In this document: piece after piece, positions 6,745-9,853 of the stretch
Layout of the letters: every line of letters begins with the position of its first letter
Numbering within the stretch: the stretch's first letter is position 1
DNA from: Microbacterium sp.
GTDB taxonomy: Bacteria; Actinomycetota; Actinomycetes; Actinomycetales; Microbacteriaceae
Direction of reading: 5' to 3'
Assembly: GCA_031286555.1 (NCBI GenBank)
Contig: JAITUD010000433.1
Span: 1 to 9,853, forward strand
DNA length: 9,853 nucleotides
Program-made: the position numbers and the translations under genes
The notes under the pieces: model-generated
Told to the model about the DNA's origin: nothing
What the model saw: only the letters and a program-made list of their open reading frames with translations
Database searches by the model: none

Positions 6745-7973
6745 GCCGCAGCCTGCCGGGGGAGTACGGCCTGCACGGACCAGCCGTCCGCCGTCGGCCC
6801 GGCCCGGAACTCGCCGCCGATGGCCCGGATCCGTGCAGCCAGAGCGGTCAGACCTGTGCCCGAGCCGGAGAGCGCCGTTCCGGTGCGTGCGCTGCCGCCG
6901 CGGGAGTCCACCCTGACGACGATCGTCTCGTCGTCACCGCTGAGCAGGACGTCGACCTCGGACCCCGCCGCATGCCTGGCGCAGTTCGTGAGGGCCTCGC
7001 GCACCAGGCCCGTCGCTGCCTCGCCGGTGGTCTCGGACACCCCGCCCGTGATCGTGTCGCGGTGTCGGATCTTCAGCCCGGCTGTTTTGCCGGCGCTCAC
7101 CAGCGCCGGCACGTCGGCCAGCTGAGGGGGAGTGGAGAGGGCTCCTCCTGCGTCGCGCAGCACCGAGATCATCGAGCGCAGCGCCTCGTGCGCGTCGAGG
7201 CTGGCGTCGCGCACGGCTCGCAGCGCCGCGCGGTCGCGCCCTTCGTCCGGTGCGGTCGACAGTGTGGCCTCGGCGCGGATGGCGATGGCGGACACGTGTC
7301 CGGCGACCACGTCGTGTAGCTCCCGCGCCATCACCTCCCGTTCGTCGCGGATCGTGTCGCGGGCGGCATCGCTCGCTCGTCTCCCCTCCAACTCCGCGAG
7401 CTCCTCGGCACGCCCGACCGCGACGGCCCACCAGTAGTCGGTGCCGAACAGCGTGCCCACCGCGACGGCGAGCACGACCGCCACCTGGGAGTTCCCGTCG
7501 GTGCGCAGCCATGCGGTGACGGCGAAAGCGGCCGTGGTGAAGACGATCCCCGCCGCGATCGTGCCGCGGCGGCGTGCCGACCCGCGGTGCACCGCATGCC
7601 AGAGCAGATCGAGCAGCACCAGCATCGACCCCAGCCCTCCGGCGGTGAGGAGGTCTGCCAGGAACAGCAGCGCCGCGAGGCTCAGCGCGGTCACCGGGAT
7701 CCGGTCCCGCAGCGCGACCAGAACGCAGCCGGGGAGCGCGAACAGCAGTCCCCACCAGGAGTCGACGGGGTGGGCGGTGACCCGGAACAGATCCCAGATC
7801 CCGGTCAGGCCGATGGGGATCGCCACCACGCTGATCGCGGCGAGCGCGAGCGCGTCCCACGTGGCGCGGGGCAGCAGTCGGGCGACGGCCGGCAGATGAC
7901 GGGACAGGATCGGAACCGACGACGACGGATCCACGAAGCCAAGAGTGCTCGTGCCGCCCGGTTCCCTCCGCAT
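6741..7973 (-). CDS. Two-component sensor histidine kinase, HisKA_3 type
   Basis: A 410-aa membrane sensor kinase. The N-terminal half has about six hydrophobic segments (near 40-58, 74-88, 95-110, 114-127, 138-155 and 164-184) with only short loops, so it probably senses a membrane or intramembrane state, as in DesK/LiaS-like kinases (inference). The dimerisation/phospho-transfer helix has ARELHDVVAGHVSAIAIRAE with H220 as phospho-acceptor. The HATPase_c domain carries the N box REALTNCARHA (325-335; N330) and the glycine motifs VDSRGG (355-360) and GSGTGLTALAARI (370-382). The ATG at 7973 is chosen because the frame upstream (to 8252) lies opposite the start of the divergent gene and reads as Arg/Ser-rich, non-coding-like sequence. 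A GGAG is very close to this ATG (2-nt gap), so the start is not fully secure. It overlaps the response regulator by 4 nt. Confidence 0.93.
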   Translation of the reverse strand: MRREPGGTSTLGFVDPSSSVPILSRHLPAVARLLPRATWDALALAAISVVAIPIGLTGIWDLFRVTAHPVDSWWGLLFALPGCVLVALRDRIPVTALSLAALLFLADLLTAGGLGSMLVLLDLLWHAVHRGSARRRGTIAAGIVFTTAAFAVTAWLRTDGNSQVAVVLAVAVGTLFGTDYWWAVAVGRAEELAELEGRRASDAARDTIRDEREVMARELHDVVAGHVSAIAIRAEATLSTAPDEGRDRAALRAVRDASLDAHEALRSMISVLRDAGGALSTPPQLADVPALVSAGKTAGLKIRHRDTITGGVSETTGEAATGLVREALTNCARHAAGSEVDVLLSGDDETIVVRVDSRGGSARTGTALSGSGTGLTALAARIRAIGGEFRAGPTADGWSVQAVLPRQAAA

Positions 7974-8080
7974 CGCTCCATGCAAGCATGCGGGCGCGCT
8001 CCGCGCATCGGTCCAAGGGATGAGTGGCTGCTCCTCGGCCGAAAGGATGAGGGCGCGACAGCATCGCTGCGACCTTCGCC

Positions 8081-8104
8081 CGATCCGCTCGCCCCGGCGG
8101 ATCG
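8081..8104. repeat. 8-bp inverted repeat in the kinase/GAP divergent region
   Basis: CGATCCGC (8081-8088) and GCGGATCG (8097-8104) are perfect inverted arms around an 8-nt spacer. The second arm ends 14 nt before the ATG at 8119, just upstream of its purine-rich ribosome site. It could be a dimeric regulator site, for example for the NarL-type protein encoded alongside, or an mRNA hairpin near the ribosome site. The arms are GC-rich, so some chance symmetry is possible. Confidence 0.4.
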
Positions 8105-8118
8105 AGAGGCTGGGAAGC

Positions 8119-8961
8119 ATGGAGCTCCTCGCCGATTCCCCCGTGGCCATCACGCTGGCCGTCCTCGCGCTGCTCGACGGCCTGAGCGTCGGCACCCTGC
8201 TCATCCCTGTGTTCCTGCTGCTCTCTCCGGGACGGGTGCGTGCGGGCCGCATCCTGCTCTACCTCGCGTCGATCACCGTGTTCTACCTGGTGGTCGGGCT
8301 GCTGTTCCTCTGGGGTCTGGTCAACCTGGTCGATGTCGCTGCGGAGTTCCTCGCCTCACAGGCCGGTCTGAGCCTTCGCCTCCTCGTGGGCGGCGGGATG
8401 CTGGTCGGTTCCTTCTTCATCCCCGGTTCGAAGGGGCGGGAGGTCGCCGCACCCGTGCGGTCTGAGAGCGCGCGGGTGAGCAGCATGGAAGCCGGCGCCG
8501 GAGCAGCCGCCTTGACGCCCCCACCGCCGACGGCTGCACCGGACGCGCCGACGCCGCGACCCGGTCGCCTGACGCGGTGGCGCGATCGGCTGCTCGATCC
8601 GGCCACGCCGCCGGTCGTGGTCATCGGCGTGGCGATCGCCGCAGGCCTCGTCGAAGTGGCCACGATGCTCCCCTACATCGTCGCGATGACCATGCTGGCG
8701 GATGCCGACTACGGCGCCCCGCTGCGGATCTCGGCCCTTGTCGGCTACTGCCTGCTGATGATCGCGCCGGCGCTTCTGCTGCTGGTGCTGCGCGTCGCCG
8801 CCGCGCGCCACGTCGAGAAGCCGCTGCAGCGGATCGCCGACTGGCTGGCCCGCAACGGCGCCGAGAGCACGGCGTGGATCGTCGGCATCATCGGATTCCT
8901 CATCGCTCGCGGCGCGGCATCCGAACTCGGGCTGTTCGCCTTCCTCGACCGGCTCACCTGA
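8119..8961 (+). CDS. GAP-family (Sap-like) membrane protein
   Basis: A 280-aa integral membrane protein with about six helices in two groups of three: near 10-34, 45-69 and 86-101, then 164-182, 203-227 and 251-266. A Pro/Ala-rich cytoplasmic-type linker (about 104-160, containing TPPPPTAAPDAPTPRP) joins them. LLDGLSVGTLLIPVFLLLSP (18-37) and GLVEVATMLPYIVAMTML (176-193) resemble the paired repeat signatures of the GAP/Sap family (PF11139-type) of the LysE exporter superfamily, known from mycobacterial proteins linked to surface glycolipid/sulfolipid placement. The substrate here is unknown. The ATG at 8119 is chosen because GGGAAG precedes it and the hydrophobic helix starts directly after; an upstream in-frame ATG at 7945 would run through the kinase start. 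It is divergent from the sensor kinase and 42 nt before nucS. Confidence 0.7.
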   Translation: MELLADSPVAITLAVLALLDGLSVGTLLIPVFLLLSPGRVRAGRILLYLASITVFYLVVGLLFLWGLVNLVDVAAEFLASQAGLSLRLLVGGGMLVGSFFIPGSKGREVAAPVRSESARVSSMEAGAGAAALTPPPPTAAPDAPTPRPGRLTRWRDRLLDPATPPVVVIGVAIAAGLVEVATMLPYIVAMTMLADADYGAPLRISALVGYCLLMIAPALLLLVLRVAAARHVEKPLQRIADWLARNGAESTAWIVGIIGFLIARGAASELGLFAFLDRLT

Positions 8962-8991
8962 GCCCGGTGCCGGGGCTCGCGGCCGACGAAG

Positions 8992-8997
8992 TAGGCT
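8992..8997 (+). promoter_or_regulatory. -10 box of nucS, leaderless type
   Basis: TAGGCT lies 6 nt before the GTG at 9004, placing the expected transcription start on the first base of the start codon. No convincing -35 box is visible upstream and there is no ribosome site between the box and the GTG. This gives nucS its own promoter in the 42-bp gap after the GAP-family gene. Confidence 0.55.
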
Positions 8998-9003
8998 CGT
9001 CGG

Positions 9004-9699
9004 GTGCGTCTCGTCATCGCCCGCTGTGCCGTCGACTACTCCGGCCGCCTCAACGCCCATCTGCCCCCGGCCACCCGTGTGCTGATGCACAAGGGCGACG
9101 GCAGCCTGCTCGTGCACTCGGACGGCGGCAGCTACAAGCCGCTGAACTGGATGAGCCCGCCGTGCTCGCTCACCACCGAGGAGCCCGGCGAGGAAGAGGC
9201 GTCGGCCGGCGTCGTCGAGGTCTGGCGCGTGACGCACAAGAAGACCGGTGATGCACTGCGCGTGCAGATCTACGAGATCCTGAGTGACTCGAACCACGAC
9301 CTCGGCATCGACCCTGGACTGCAGAAGGACGGCGTCGAGGCCGACCTGCAGCGGCTGCTCGCCGAGCAGGTCGACCTGATCAGCGAGGGAGCGACGCTGG
9401 TGCGTCGCGAGTTCCCGACGGCGATCGGCCCGGTCGATCTCATGGTGCGGGATGCCGGGGGAGCGGCCATCGCCGTCGAGGTGAAGCGCCGCGGCGACAT
9501 CGACGGCGTCGAACAGCTCACCCGCTACCTCGAGCTGCTCGGACGCGACCCGCATCTGGCCCCCGTGCAGGGCGTGTTCGCCGCCCAGGAGATCAAGCCG
9601 CAGGCCCGTGTGCTCGCCGAGGACCGCGGCATCCGCTGCCTTGTTCTCGACTACGAGGACATGAAGGGCACCGAGTCAGGCGCTCCGCGCCTGTTCTGA
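9004..9699 (+). CDS. nucS: Mismatch-specific endonuclease NucS (EndoMS)
   Basis: A 231-aa nuclease that cuts both strands at mismatched bases and provides the non-canonical mismatch repair of Actinobacteria, which lack MutS/MutL. The N-terminal DNA-binding/dimerisation part begins MRLVIARCAVDYSGRLNAHL and includes YKPLNWMSPP (44-53). The linker region has HDLGIDPGLQKDGVEADLQ (98-116). The RecB-like nuclease core shows LVRREFPTAIGPVDL with D145, VEVKRRGDIDGVEQLTRY with E159 and K161, and the Q171-Y175 motif; these are the expected metal-binding and catalytic residues. The protein ends in PRLF; the C-terminal tip of actinobacterial NucS is reported to contact the replication sliding clamp. The GTG start is supported by the family's conserved MRLVIA beginning and by the TAGGCT box 6 nt upstream. 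Length is normal and no key residue is missing. Confidence 0.97.
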   Translation: MRLVIARCAVDYSGRLNAHLPPATRVLMHKGDGSLLVHSDGGSYKPLNWMSPPCSLTTEEPGEEEASAGVVEVWRVTHKKTGDALRVQIYEILSDSNHDLGIDPGLQKDGVEADLQRLLAEQVDLISEGATLVRREFPTAIGPVDLMVRDAGGAAIAVEVKRRGDIDGVEQLTRYLELLGRDPHLAPVQGVFAAQEIKPQARVLAEDRGIRCLVLDYEDMKGTESGAPRLF

Positions 9700-9702
9700 A
9701 CC

Positions 9703-9723
9703 CGGGCGTCCAGCAGAGGCCCG
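9703..9723. terminator. Weak hairpin after nucS
   Basis: CGGGC (9703-9707) and GCCCG (9719-9723) can pair across an 11-nt loop immediately after the nucS stop. There is no T-tract and the stem is short. It is listed because a terminator is expected between nucS and the apparent convergent gene; the next ~90 bp hold short palindromes (GCCTGCAGGC at 9728-9737, CGGATCCG at 9767-9774) but no clearer terminator. Confidence 0.25.
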
Positions 9724-9812
9724 TCACGCCTGCAGGCACGATTCACGGATGTCGGCGAGAACGGTCCGGATCCGCCTGCATCCGATGTTCCTGCCTGCAG
9801 ATGTGACCGAGA

Positions 9813-9853
9813 TCAGCCGACGTCCGGCGCGATCGTCTTCGCGTCCTGCGCGG
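9813..9853 (-). CDS. 3' tip of a minus-strand gene, identity unknown
   Basis: Reading the minus strand from the right edge, 12 codons give AQDAKTIAPDVG and then TGA (9813-9815). Every one of these codons ends in G or C, as expected for a real gene in this genome and less likely for spacer DNA. The fragment is too short to identify the product. It would converge on nucS. Confidence 0.35.
   Translation of the reverse strand, partial: AQDAKTIAPDVG

Noticed and set aside
7945..8118. N-terminal extension of the GAP-family protein to 7945
   Set aside because: It would overlap the kinase start and adds a basic, unstructured segment; the ATG at 8119 has a purine-rich ribosome site and leads straight into a membrane helix.
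7974..8252. N-terminal extension of the histidine kinase to an ATG at 8252
   Set aside because: The extension overlaps the divergent GAP-family gene and has no recognisable protein features; the ATG at 7973 gives a normal-length kinase.
1..9853. Search for tRNA, rRNA, CRISPR arrays, insertion sequences and phage genes
   Set aside because: I found no regularly spaced direct repeats, no transposase or integrase motifs, and no RNA-gene signatures on either strand.

Overview
This window looks like ordinary chromosomal DNA of a high-GC actinobacterium, most likely Microbacterium or another member of Microbacteriaceae. The evidence is the very GC-rich third codon positions, a clear actinobacterial nucS gene, several leaderless-looking promoters (a TAnnnT box 6-7 nt before a start codon), and frequent use of the word GGATGC/GCATCC. 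The genus is inferred from style and was not tested by any search.

Layout from left to right: (1) Positions 1-2123, minus strand, hold the first ~707 codons of mrpA, the large Na+/H+ antiporter subunit. The gene runs off the left edge, where the other mrp subunits would be expected. (2) Diverging from it, 2179-3702 plus encodes an uncharacterised polytopic membrane protein with an extracytoplasmic-type C-terminal domain, resembling GT-C glycosyltransferase-like proteins. (3) 3737-4795 minus encodes a LacI-family repressor. It is divergent from an MFS transporter of the YbjJ/MosC type (4855-6081 plus). The 59 bp between them carry two back-to-back promoters, each apparently producing a leaderless mRNA, and a perfect 14-bp palindrome with the LacI-type central CG, placed between the -35 and -10 boxes of the transporter promoter. 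(4) 6091-7973 minus is a histidine kinase/NarL-type response regulator pair joined by an ATGA overlap. (5) Divergent from the kinase is a six-helix GAP-family (Sap/LysE-superfamily) membrane protein (8119-8961 plus). (6) nucS (9004-9699 plus), the EndoMS/NucS mismatch endonuclease, follows with a GTG start that is probably also the transcription start. (7) The last ~150 bp are intergenic and end in what seems to be the 3' tip of a minus-strand gene.

Functionally the region is a set of small self-contained units: ion homeostasis (mrp), a locally controlled solute exporter/importer (lacI-MFS), envelope-signal sensing (HK/RR, perhaps controlling the adjacent GAP protein), and replication fidelity (nucS). 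I see no mobile element, CRISPR array, tRNA or rRNA, and no sign of recent transfer. The most noteworthy structure is the compact lacI-MFS control region. I do not see strong evidence of a wholly new multi-gene system.
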